This document shows, piece after piece, positions 33,580 through 43,741 of a stretch of 64,000 nucleotides of DNA; positions within the stretch are counted from its first letter, which is position 1, and each line of letters starts with the position of its first letter. The DNA is from Cordia subcordata. Taxonomy: Eukaryota; Streptophyta; Magnoliopsida; Boraginales; Cordiaceae. The notes beneath the pieces were generated by a model that worked only from the letters and a program-made list of their open reading frames with translations, searched no databases and had not been told where the DNA came from. Location of the stretch: NCBI GenBank assembly GCA_028554755.1, contig JAPTOF010000010.1:2278001-2342000 (forward strand), written 5' to 3'. Made by a program: the position numbers and the translations under genes.

Positions 33580-36500
33580 CTAGTGTGTTTTCCCAGGTGA
33601 TACCATATACCTGCTCACAACACTAACTGCATGTAAAATATCAGGTCGAGTGCACACCATAGCATACATCAAGCTACCAACAGCACTCGAGTATGGAACA
33701 TGAGACATATGCTCCACCTCCTCCTCAGTTTTAGGTGACAAATCTGTAGACAACTTGAAATGAGCAGCAAGCGGCACACTCATAGGCTTAGCTTTAAGCA
33801 TCCCGAAACACTTCAGCACCTTCTCAATATAACTCTGTTGAGACAAGAACAGCTTCCCAGCATTTCTATATCTGTGAATCTCCATGCCAAGAATCTTCTT
33901 TGCTGCTCCAAGATCCTTCATCTCAAACTTATCACCTAGCTGCTTCTTTAATTTGTCGATTGCAAACATGCTTTTAGCAGCAATAAGCATATCATCGACA
34001 TACAACAACAAGTACACAAACGAACCATCTGGAAGCCTTTTGAGGTACACACAGCTGTCATAGGCACTCCTTGTGTATCCAGCACCAACCATGAATGTGT
34101 CAAATCTCTTATACCATTGCCGAGGTGACTGCTTCAACCCATACAAGGACTTCTTCAGTTTGCAAACATGATTATCAGGAACTATATACCCCTCCGGTTC
34201 ACTCATGTAAATTTGCTCTTCAAGATCACCATGCAAAAACGCCGTTTTTATATCTAGCTGCTCAAGCTCTAAGTCATGAAGAGCAACCAAGGCAAGTAAA
34301 ACCCTGATAGAACTATGCTTCACAACCGGAGAGAACACTTCGTTGAAGTCAACACCCTCCCTTTGTGTATAGCCTTTTGCCACCAACCGTGCCTTGTGTC
34401 GAGGACCTTCAACCCCTGGAGTACCTTCCTTTTTCTTGTAAACCCATTTGCAACCAACAGCTCGCTGTCCCTTAGGCAATTCAACAAGCTCCCACGTTTG
34501 ATTCTTATGAAGAGACTCAATCTCCTCACTCATGGCACCCACCCACTGAGCAAAATCTTTCCTAGATATTGCCTCTTTGTATGAAATCGGCTCATGTCCT
34601 TCAATTGTTTCGGCAACAGTCAAAGCATAAGCAACAAGATCAGCGTATCTGTACCTTTGAGGCTCTTTAATCTGTCTCCTTTCTCGCCCAGTGGCAATGC
34701 TGTACTTCTGTTGTTCAGGCATATTTTGATCATGTACCTCAGTTGGTTGAGTCGGCTGAATTTGACTGCTACTATTGCTAGATGGAACATTTGGAATATC
34801 AGCAAATACCTCCACCTGCTCTTTGACACCGTGGTCTAAACCAGCTACCGCTTTCTCTTTTTCTTGGTCTAATAAAGCAGACTCATTAAATATGACATCC
34901 CTGCTGATGAGAAAACCTGGAGACTTTGGATCTGTGCACCACAACCTGTAACCTTTCCTTTTGGACGCATAGCCTAGAAATATGCATTTCTTTGCCCTCG
35001 GCTCCAACTTGCCATCTTTCACGTGAGCGTATGCAGGGCAACCGAACACCCTCAATCGAGAGTAGTCAGTAGGCTTACCAGACCATAACTCAAAAGGAGT
35101 TTTCAATTCAATAACTTTGGATGGAGACCTATTCACCAAGTAGTATGTCGTATTGACAGCTTCAGCCAAAAAGTCTTGACTCAAACCAGATTGGGAGAGC
35201 ATACAACGAGCTTTCTCCACCAGAGTTCTATTCATGCGTTCTGCAACTCCATCCTGTTATGGTATCCCTACAGATGTGCGGTGTCTCACAGTACCATGTT
35301 TCCTGCAGAACTCATCAAACTCTTTATTGCAATATTCCAACCCATTGTCAGTCCTAAGACGCTTAATTTGTTTACCAGTCTGCTTCTCAATCCACGTCTT
35401 CCACTCGACAAATGTTGAAAACGACTCATATTTAGTTTTCAAGAAGTATGCCCACACCATCCGAGAGTATGCATCAATGAAAGTGATATAATACCTGGCA
35501 CCTTTCTTGGAAGGGACCTTATTAGGACCCCAAAGATCAGAATGAATATAATCAAGTGTGCCTTTGGTGTTCTTTTGCCCCTTGCTGAACTTTACCCTGG
35601 TTTGCTTTCCAAAGACACAATGCTCGCAGAATTCAAGCTTTCCAATTCTTTGTCCACAAAGCAAATCCCTCTTACTCAGCTCGGTCAGTCCCCTCTCGCT
35701 CATATGGCCCAACCTTTTGTGCCACAACTGCGTAGTGTCATTATCACTCTCCTCGGATGTAACAGCTGCAACACCTGTAACTGTACTCTCTTGAAGGACA
35801 TAAAGGCCACCAGTCAAGTTCCTTTTCAAGAGCACAATTGCACCTTTGGTCACCTTTAAGACACCATTCTCACTTCGGAATTTGTATCCATGAGAATCCA
35901 AACGCCCAAGAGACATCAAGTTTTTCTTCAACTCCGGTACATGCCAACACTCGAGAGATCTTGTAATACCATCAAACATCTTGATATTTACGATGCCCAT
36001 TCCCTCCACCTTCAACAAAAGATCATTGCCTAGAAAAACTTTCCCTTCTCTTTTGGAATAAGAAGAGAACCAGTCGTGCCTAGGACACATATGGAACGTT
36101 GCACCAGTATCAAGAATCCATTGATTATGCCACTGTGATCCACTCACAGTCAAAACTTCCTCGGTACTACTCGAGTTATCTCCATCACTGTCAGCACTCT
36201 CCACCACATTAGCTGAATTCTCCACCTTTTTCTTTCCCTTTTTCAGTTTTGGATATTCTTTCTTAATGTAACCCTTTTCACCACACTTGAAACAGCGTAG
36301 CTTCCTTACTCTTGATTTTGACCTTGACTTGCTTTTCTTTCTACTCGAAGATCCCCCTCTATTCTCCGATCTCCCTCTACTCACTAAACCTTCCCCATGA
36401 ACTTCTTCCCTATGTCCCGGAATATGTGTTTGAAGATCCTTCGATTTTAATGAAGTAATCACATCTTCAAAGGTAATTTTATCCCTCCCGTACAACAAAG

Positions 36501-37029
36501 TGTCCACAAAGTTCATATATAAAGGCGGTAAGGAGCATAATACGATCATAGCTTGATCTTCGTCATCAATTTTAACACCCCCATCCTTCAAAGCAAGAAA
36601 ACAAGAGGTAAACTCATCAAGGTGTTGTTTTAGTGACATACCTTCTTTCATTCTAAGATAATACAATCGCTTCTTCAAGTAGAGGCGATTGGTGAGAGTT
36701 TTAAATGCATACAATTCCACCAAAGTATTCCAAGCCTCAACTGCTGTCATCTTCTCAGCAATTTCCAGCAATACTTTATTTGTCACAGACATATGTATTG
36801 CATTCAAGGCTTTCGCTTCGAGTTCTTCTCTCATTGCTGGTTCCATCTTTACCAAGATCACTTCTTCAATGACTTTCCAAAGTCCTTGCATTGTCATAAA
36901 TGCTTTGAATCTGATCCTCCAAAGACTGAAACTCATTCTCCCGTTAAACTTCTCGATTTCAAACTTTCCACCTGTGGAAGACATCTTCGTTTGCTCAAAA
37001 TTCGCACTTCGGGATAGAATTTGGCTCAA
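33580..37029 (-). pseudogene. Copia gag-pol, one internal stop and one near the truncated end
   Basis: One continuous frame runs from about 37029 (the Met at 36984, MSSTGGKFEIEKF, is the more typical start) to 33580. In order: gag (UBN2-like, residues ~1-220); zinc knuckle (~265-280); aspartic protease WILDTGATFH (~325); integrase with HHCC zinc finger and D-D-E (HSDLWGP, RTDNG, AERMNR); RT with YVDD (LLLYVDDM); and the start of RNase H (RPDILHAVS). Broken points: a TAA at 35257-35259 within integrase, replacing a Gln codon of the IPQQ.GVAER region, and a TAG at 33580-33582 replacing a Trp. The zinc knuckle reads CFKCGEKGYIKKEYPK, so both the His and the last Cys of CCHC are Tyr. It resembles TNT1-94-like polyproteins. 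Similar full frames suggest that it decayed only recently. Confidence 0.88.
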
Positions 37030-37080
37030 CAGACCGCAAAAAACGGATTCAGCACGTCAAGAAACCTTAGGAACACCCCT

Positions 37081-37297
37081 GGTCAACACCGGTCAAAGTC
37101 AAACCTGTTGGTCAAAGTTAACACCCTCCTCAAACTCGTACTTCAGAGCAGAATCTGGAAAAACAGAGCCCAAAAACGGACTCAGCACGTCGAAAAACGT
37201 GGGGTAAGGCTTTGGTCAAACTCGGTCAACCCTTGGTCAATGGTCAACATCAAAGTCAAACCTCGGTCAACCCCGGTCAACGCTGTCAAACAGGTCA
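37081..37297 (-). promoter_or_regulatory. Cluster of ten TTGACC (W-box-like) motifs in the copia leader
   Basis: GGTCAA on the plus strand (TTGACC on the element's sense strand) occurs ten times in about 217 bp: three between 37081 and 37115, four between 37213 and 37247, three between 37265 and 37297. TTGAC(C/T) is the core bound by WRKY factors. Chance expectation in this length is about 0.1. Whether it acts as an enhancer or is only a leader repeat is not known. The related non-autonomous element has three in its leader (about 25067-25116). Confidence 0.55.
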
Positions 37298-37840
37298 ACT
37301 AGTCAGATATTTTTTTTAGGACTAAATCTAAACTCAAATAAAATTTTTTTTTTATTCTTTTGGCCTTAACTAAGCCCAAAGCCAAAAAAAAAAGAAATTT
37401 ATTATTTTTCTGGCCTAGAACCCAAGCCCAACAAAAAATTAATTAACCCAAGACCCTAGACCTAGCCAAAATTGGACAAGGCCACTAACCAGGCCCGATC
37501 CAAATAAACCCAAAGACCCAAATCCTACTAACCCTAAACCTGCTTGACAAACTTGAACCAATTTGCAAAAATTCCTGAATACCTAAAAAACTAACCTCAA
37601 GAGCACGCGAACTCTATCTTCTTCGTTTCAAACCCAAACACGAACCACGACCCGCCGACGCAAGTTTCCACTCCAGCCACCAACGCTCAACGTAGACAGC
37701 ACCGGAGCACTCCTCGCCGAACAAAGACCTTTGTTTGGTTAGGCACCGTTTGGTTTGAGAAATTTTGGTTTCACAGTGAGTTTTGATTTTTCTTTTTTCC
37801 CTCAAGTAGCGAATTAATACCTAAGCTCTAGATACCAGTT

Positions 37841-38172
37841 TGTTGGGGAAAAACATGCAAACACAAAGAATACGAGAAGAAATAACGGACACAAGAATTA
37901 CGTGGTTCGGCTTTAAAGCTTACGTCCAGGGGCAGTAGAGAATAATTCTATTATTGATCACGAATGCTACAAGACTCTCACTTTGGTTTCTCTCTCACTC
38001 ATAACATAATGAGTATTGCCACATATTTATAGTGCAAAGGTTTTCTAAACCTATTAAGCAGAAAAGGCAACTAATTAATTATGTACTACAAAAGGTAACA
38101 AGCGAATAAGATAATACGCTAACAAGGAAATCTGCTATTCTTGTTGCCCAAGAATACGGGCCACATTCAACA
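37841..38172 (-). repeat. 5' LTR of the copia element
   Basis: 332 bp, TGTTGGGG...CATTCAACA on the plus strand. It contains ACGTGGTTCGGC..TTACGTCCA as in the LTRs at 24009, and a CATATTTATAG motif (TATA-like on the minus strand). It is the only LTR of this element in the window. Confidence 0.85.
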
Positions 38173-38966
38173 TGAATAGAAACCATCATGGAAATAATGT
38201 TAAGTGAAAAAACAAGTCTTCCTCTCTTCTAATGTGAGAGTGAATATATATTATATATAACAACAGCCATAACAACAAAAGTAACTTTCCTGATATTAAG
38301 TTTTCTTAAAATAAACATGTGTAAAAAAATACTAGTTAGCAAAATAATACAATATTATGTAAGAAAAGTTTACTAATTCAAAGAAATTAAATTCTTCTAT
38401 CCTTTGTGAAATTATCTAGCCAAAATAAATATATAAATAATCTATAAAAAAAACTCCCTAAGTAGATAAATCCTCTATGAAAATGTTATTTGAAATTTAT
38501 GAACTTTTTAGATTTATCTTGCCAAAAAAAAAATCCTTTAAGTACCTAACCAACAAAACAAATAATAAGGATTATTGAGATTTATAGGCTAAAATTAACT
38601 ATTTATCACAAAAATTTAATCATTAAAATATCATTTACATAGAAAAAACATATATACTAAAAAGATTATTACAAGGATAATTTCAAACAAAACAATTTTT
38701 TTTTTTTTTTGGTTTGGGGGGGGGTGATAACAATAATTTTTTTTAAAAAAAAAACTTGGGTAAAATGTACTATATTCCCTATGGTCTACCATAGACTAAA
38801 ATTAATTATTTATCACAAAAATTTAATCATTAAAATATCATTATATAGAAAAAACATATATACTAAAAATATTATTACGAGAATAATTTTAGACAAAAGA
38901 AAAAAAGAGAATTATTTTTTTGTGCCAGGGGGGGGGGGATGACATAAGAATTTAAAAAAAAAAAAA
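38173..38966. repeat. AT-rich DNA with a ~207-bp-period duplication and G-runs
   Basis: A ~140-bp block beginning AAAATTAACTATTTATCACA is present at about 38591-38728 and 38798-38942. Each copy ends in a run of 9-12 G followed by (T)GATGA-like sequence. Between the copies lies a fragment, GGGTAAAATGTACTATATTCC, that matches the terminus of the adjacent MULE-type element. The rest is AT-rich without genes. Confidence 0.65.
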
Positions 38967-39698
38967 GGGTAAAATGCTCTATATTTCCTGTAAGCTACCA
39001 TAAGTGCACAATACCCTTTTGTGGTATCAAAAGTCCCACAACAAGCCTCTGTAGTGAGTAAAAGTTCTACAAGCACCCTTACCATTTAAACTCCCCTAAC
39101 GGTGTTAAATTTTACAAAGAAAAAGACATTATTAGACTTGCCTCACTTGTTCAATTATTTTTTTAAGTAATTTTCACAAATATTTTAATGCTGATCCGAT
39201 ACATGTGGCAGAAGCATTTCTAAGAATACCTCCAAATCCATCGGTGGAAGAAGCAAGAAAAGAGGCGAAAATGGTGATGTTCGGAGCCATAGATGAGTTG
39301 CTGGCAAAGAAATTTAAAAAGCCTCAATGCTTTTTCTTGTCTTTGTGCATGACAAATTTAACTTTGTCAAATGGTGATTAATTTATTGAAGATTTTTTTC
39401 CCTTTGTTTTTTGTTTTCCTGGATATGTGGTCTTATGATAATGCCACAAATTAAAAATTAATAAAATCTATGATTTTAAAATTTTAAATAAGTTCCATGA
39501 TTAAAAAAAATTGAATGAGTGAGGTAATGTTATTTATGTCTTTTTAACTGTAAAATTTAACACCATTAGGAGAGTTTAGATGGGAGGGGGTGCTCGTTGA
39601 ACTTTTACTTACCATAGGAGTTTGTTGTGGAACTTTTGACACCACAGGGGGTGTTATGCACTTATAGTAAACCACAGGAGGTTTAGTGCATTTTACTC
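38967..39698. mobile_element. MULE-type element carrying a captured gene fragment (Pack-MULE-like)
   Basis: Long terminal inverted repeats: left GGGTAAAATGCTCTATATTTCC and onward for >130 bp; right, inverted, GAGTAAAATGCACTAAACCTCC and onward. The matching covers the blocks CTACCATAAGTGCA, ACCCTTTTGTGGTATCAAAAG, CCCACAACAA and CTCCCCTAACGGTGTTAAATT. The element is flanked on both sides by A-runs (nine or more A), consistent with a 9-bp duplication but not informative. The TIR style matches 11408-12259 and 22215-22760. No transposase is present. The interior includes a coding-like piece from a fatty-acid elongase (next entry). Confidence 0.75.
39193..39330 (+). pseudogene. 3-ketoacyl-CoA synthase (KCS/FAE1-like) exon fragment
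   Basis: The plus-strand frame reads without a stop through AEAFLRIPPNPSVEEARKEA and KMVMFGAIDELLAKK. The pattern R.PP.P...EARKEA..VMFGAID.LL.K is the conserved block just upstream of the catalytic Cys region in plant KCS enzymes, which condense malonyl-CoA with long acyl-CoAs in the ER for wax and VLCFA synthesis. After KKFKKP the match ends, and the TGVKPKDIGILVV continuation expected in KCS is missing. About 45 codons is far too little for function. Its position between MULE-type TIRs suggests transposon capture. Recognition is from memory of the family. Confidence 0.65.
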
Positions 39699-40009
39699 AA
39701 AAAAAAATAATAAAAACACATATATAAATTGTTGATGCTTGGCCCCTTAGTTTTATCACTGCAACTTTTTTTTGCTCAGTAAGCAAGTGAAAATTTCATT
39801 TCATGAGAGAAAATATTTACATCAACCCATTAGGGAACCAAAAAGAATCAGGCCAACCAGTTGATATTTAAATTCAGTGCACAATAGATGGCCCTGTTAG
39901 TTCTAGAATTCCTAAATGATTTACCAGTGAACAAAAGATGTTTTACTTCAAAGATAATATTTGCAAAAATCTGATCCTCATCCAGAGAAGAGTAATCATG
40001 CAGACGCTT
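39699..40009. other. Unassigned DNA inside RLK-B
   Basis: I see no gene. By alignment with C, the TM exon (exon 8) of RLK-B should lie near here but is absent. Homology to C's intron 7 begins at about 40010 (CAGTCACCTCTGATCTGGATAG, split at variable bases). Confidence 0.4.
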
Positions 40010-40785
40010 ATTCCTTTCTGTCCCTGCAACTTACTTCCACTAATTTCTTGTAATTTTAATCAGTCACCTCTGATCTGGATAGCCCTTACATTTTAATTAT
40101 TAGTTCTAGAAATTAGAGTAATTATTAATTGGAAACAAAAGAAAATTTGTTGCTTCAAGAATTAAGGCTAGAAAGATCCATGGAAGAAAAGTATAGAGAT
40201 CGATCGAATAACTTGCCTTCAACCTTTACTAGGGACACATTTTGGTCATAGTAATAAGTTTCTATCTATTAATTTGGATTATATTATAGCTGACCTCAGT
40301 GAAAAAAGTGCACGCTGTGACTTCTCTAACAGTTTCGGTGGAATTGGCCCAGTGAAATTGTTCCCATTTAAATTTCTGCAAATGAATGACACATCAAATT
40401 GATTATTTCCTATCATTACATGAAATCAAATTCTTTGAGCTGATAATGTATGGTAATTTTTGGTCCTGGAAGCTTACAAGATTTTCAACGATGGATGGTC
40501 CGCCAAAAAATTAAGCACCGGTCCGGTTAGCTTATTGCTTGACAAATCCCTGAAATAAATAAATGTTTTCTTTTCTTATTATCAATGGTAATCATCGATT
40601 GAAGAACAGTATTAATGCAACTAATATAGATGTATTTTTTATATACTTACAAAGTTTGCAACATTGTCAGATTTAATATGACAGGAGGTATAAACCCAAG
40701 GAGTCCACTTGATGACAAATTCCAAGACCCAAAGTGAAATTATATAATTTATTTTTGTTAAAGACTACAATGGGAACATGAAAAC

Positions 40786-40820
<35 letters not shown>

Positions 40821-41550
40821 GACAAAGGTTGAGTAACGTAAAATGACGTACAATGATATGATCCTTGGGGAAGTGGGATCATTATTATAGCTATAGTTGA
40901 GACCATCCCATATATAATCTTGGGGTGCACAGGGATCACCTTGCCAGTTTCTTCTTATACTGTACACAGACTTGATGTTCAACACTGCAGTGGTTGAAAG
41001 TTTACTCTATTGCATTAGCAAAAACGAAAAATCAAAGTGTTGAAGACATTTTGATATCTTTGAAGATATGTTGAAGACTGAAGATTTTGCATATCTTGAT
41101 TATTGAAAATATTGTCTGATTCTATATTTAATATAATTTAGATTTTAAGTGATTTTGTAATATTTGGATTTGCATTAGTTATGTAGCCAAACTCCTACGT
41201 AAGAAGCTCATGCATGTACTCAAGATAATTCATTTCACGCATTGACAGCTGACTTGATACTTATATTAATTTGATCATCGGAGATAGCGGCCGGCCATAT
41301 GCGATCGTAAATATCGTTTGGGTACCTACAAGACAACATATGAAATTGCAAAAGACTGAAAGACGATACAATTAAAAGATCGTATACAGGTATTAAATTG
41401 GGGCCATTTGGAAAGGAAATCAAAGAACCAATCAATTCCATGCTATACAAAACATTATATGATACTACACCTATACTAAACGCTCGAGATTGGTTGGGTT
41501 GAAGTTGTTCAATTTCGGCAAAGTGAAATTTCAAAAATGTACAAGAGTGC

Positions 41551-41619
<69 letters not shown>

Positions 41620-41780
41620 TATTATTATTATTTTTGACTGGCCACCAACACTTCAAGGGCTTGCTAGAGTTTGCTGGGACTACGGCCGTGCTCATCAGAA
41701 TAGATGGTATCTTGAGTGCACTTTGCACATTGACAACTGACGTGGTACTCCATATGCGATCATAATTATCATCTGGGTAC
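40010..41780 (-). pseudogene. RLK-B ectodomain remnants: LRRs and scrambled malectin-like exon
   Basis: Recognisable exons: LRR ~40375-40297; LRR 40549-40478; LRR 40722-40651; cap exon 40993-40852 ([18 protein letters not shown]); and two partial copies of exon 3. The first is ~41780-41472 (RYPDDNYDRIW ... NQSRAF). It is followed directly by intron-2 sequence and then a second exon-3 start, 41325-41243 (RYPNDIYDRIW), so a piece was duplicated. Lesions: exon-4 acceptor AG to AA; the first LRR acceptor is TG as in A; an (AAT)n expansion with a downstream frameshift in exon 3; exons 1-2 missing, because exon 3 abuts DNA matching C's upstream region. This cannot encode a receptor. Confidence 0.88.
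41551..41633. repeat. (ATT)n microsatellite inside the RLK-B malectin exon
   Basis: About 27 ATT units (AAT on the coding strand) with one ACT interruption. In A the same place reads GAAAATAATAGCACC (Glu-Asn-Asn-Ser-Thr); here the two Asn codons have expanded into a long poly-Asn run. Confidence 0.95.
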
Positions 41781-41799
41781 CTAGAATTAACGATAAAAG

Positions 41800-42511
41800 G
41801 GAAAACAGAAAAATGCACAGAAGTACTCAGGTGTGCTTGTGCTTATGATGCTTCAGCCGCACCCAGATTCTTCATCTAATACTGGTTGATAGAAACTAGA
41901 GAGCAAAATGGTGATTGAAACAAAGCAAGGGGACAATGCGTCTCATCTCCATGATATATATAACATTCAGATTCTTCCATCTGAAAAAACAATAAAGAAA
42001 AACATTAAAAACAAAATATTCAAGCAACTAAGCCAATTCTGTCCTTTTGTTGTTGTACGTTGTTGTTATTCTGAGCTCATGGTACCGCATAGCAAATCTT
42101 ACAAATTTCATGCAAACATTGAAAAGCAAAATGAGGCTATATGCAAGCTAAGAAGAAAAACTTGCATGGCTTTAGATGTTTCATGCATATGGATGAAGAA
42201 AAATTAAAGTTACATTTAATTGGTTGTCTCCCAATTGTGCTTATAAATTGTAACGCTCTCCCATATTGGTTCTTTATGAGTTATGTATACTTTATAATGA
42301 CTAAAGTTCACTATTACTGTCATTATGAATTTAAGCATTTTAGACCAGATTATTAGGCTCAATGTAGTGATAGACTAATAGTTGACATTAGGTCGTTACA
42401 TAAATACCCAAGAATAGATGAATGCCAATTTTGTTAATGCCAATTCTACCATGACCATGTCATCCCCTTAGAAGAATATGCGATATCGTAATGTATGTTT
42501 TAATAATCCTA
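41800..42511. other. Duplicated upstream region of the receptor-kinase units
   Basis: About 41800-41960 matches 49364-49525 upstream of C (GGGAAAACAGAAAA, CTTGTGCTTATnATGCTTCAGCC and AGAAACTAGAnAGCAAAATGG blocks). It is the 5' flank of a receptor-kinase unit from which exons 1-2 were lost in B. The remaining ~550 bp show no gene. Confidence 0.65.
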
Positions 42512-42690
42512 CCTTAATCTCTTCGAAATCACAAAATGTGATATTGAGATCACCTTAATCTCTTCAAAATCACAATATGCGATATCGAAATCCTACCTTA
42601 ATCTCTTCAAAATCATAATAAGCTATGTCAAAATCACTAATCCTATCTTAATCTCTTCAAAATCACAATATGCGATATCAAAATCACTTG
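42512..42690. repeat. 41-48-bp tandem repeat, four copies
   Basis: Units of ACCTTAATCTCTTCAAAATC followed by ACAATATGCGATATCGAAATC start at about 42512, 42553, 42596 and 42644, with small length differences. Not CRISPR-like: the 'spacers' are degenerate parts of the same unit. Confidence 0.85.
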
Positions 42691-43741
42691 GAATCAACAA
42701 CAGTATTTACTTATTGTTCTCTACATTAGCTTACGGAAAAGAACTACTTATTAAAAAATTTAAAAAATCCAAAGAGACGAAACAAGTACGAAGAATTTGT
42801 CAGGTTAGCAACAGTATTTTCTATCATTCTCTACATTAACTTATGGAAAAGAGCTACCTATTAAGAAAATTAAAAAACTCAAAAGAAAGGGAACAAGTAC
42901 GAAGAATATGTTGGGTTAGCCTTTGGACTGAAAAGACAGCTGATATGACGTAGATTGAGCCTAAAAGTCGAATAGTTTAGTAAGTAAACTTTTAATCTAA
43001 TGCACATTCTAATTCCAAGCTATGAGCAGGCATGCTTCATGTGTTTGGCCGTCTATGGCGGATCTGTGTGTCTGTTTTCTTCTGGTGCATCATGTATTTT
43101 GTGCATAATAAGTGTGTGTGAGTAGGAAAAAGGAGAAAGAAGGGGAAGAAGACATTAAAGAAAGAAGAAAGGAACAATTAAAGAAAGAAACAAAATAAAT
43201 GTGACCAACAAGCCCAGCTATATGTGGATGAATGCAGAAGAATGTTGGAAAAAAGACCAGAATTCAATGTTCGTCATATTTACAGGAAAGCTAATAAATG
43301 TGTAAATTGATTGGCTAATCATGGGTTGAGTCATGAATTAGGAAAACACATCATCAAAGAATCAACAGAACCTTCCGAGAAACTGCTTGGTTAAACATGC
43401 AATGAATAGCCTTAAGTAGATATATTTGAACGAACGTTACCTTTTCAAAAAAAAAAAGAAATAAAATATAAAGACACCTTTGTCATTGGCATAAACAGCA
43501 ACGGAGTTAACGAACAATAATTGGGCACACAAATCCTATTTTAAAAGAGAGCATGAAGTAAGAGATTGCAAACTATAATGCTATGTTATTAAAAAAATTA
43601 AAAAAGACGACACCAATCGATTATAACAAAGATTCATGCCTTTAAATTGGCTATTAGAAAGATAAAAATCAAAATGTCATCAAATACAATTTGTATATGT
43701 GAATCAGAAAAATAAAATATACTGATATCAAATTATAGGCA
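42691..43741. other. 3' flank of RLK-C (duplicated)
   Basis: It begins with CACTTGGAATCAACAACAG, matched at 57944 beside D, and contains the 43020-43600 block related to 17235-17838 and 61525-62015. No gene is seen. Confidence 0.6.

Larger units (their letters stand above)
33541..38172 (-). mobile_element. Ty1/copia retrotransposon, 3'-truncated, inserted in RLK-B
   Basis: The 5' LTR (37841-38172) is followed on the minus strand by AACTGGTATCTAGAGC, an initiator-Met-type primer-binding site with one extra base relative to TGGTATCAGAGC. Then come a leader rich in TTGACC repeats and gag-pol. The element stops about 40 nt into the RNase H region (near 33541), where intron sequence of RLK-B resumes. 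The rest of RNase H and the 3' LTR are missing, so no target duplication can be scored. The order protease-integrase-RT is that of copia. It probably removed, or was trimmed together with, the missing kinase exons. Confidence 0.9.

Noticed and set aside
36689..37302. Plus-strand ORFs over the copia gag
   Set aside because: Antisense shadows of gag and of the TTGACC-repeat leader.
42512..42690. Regularly spaced repeats suggestive of CRISPR
   Set aside because: Plant nuclear context, 'spacers' are parts of the same unit, only four copies and no cas genes; an ordinary tandem repeat.
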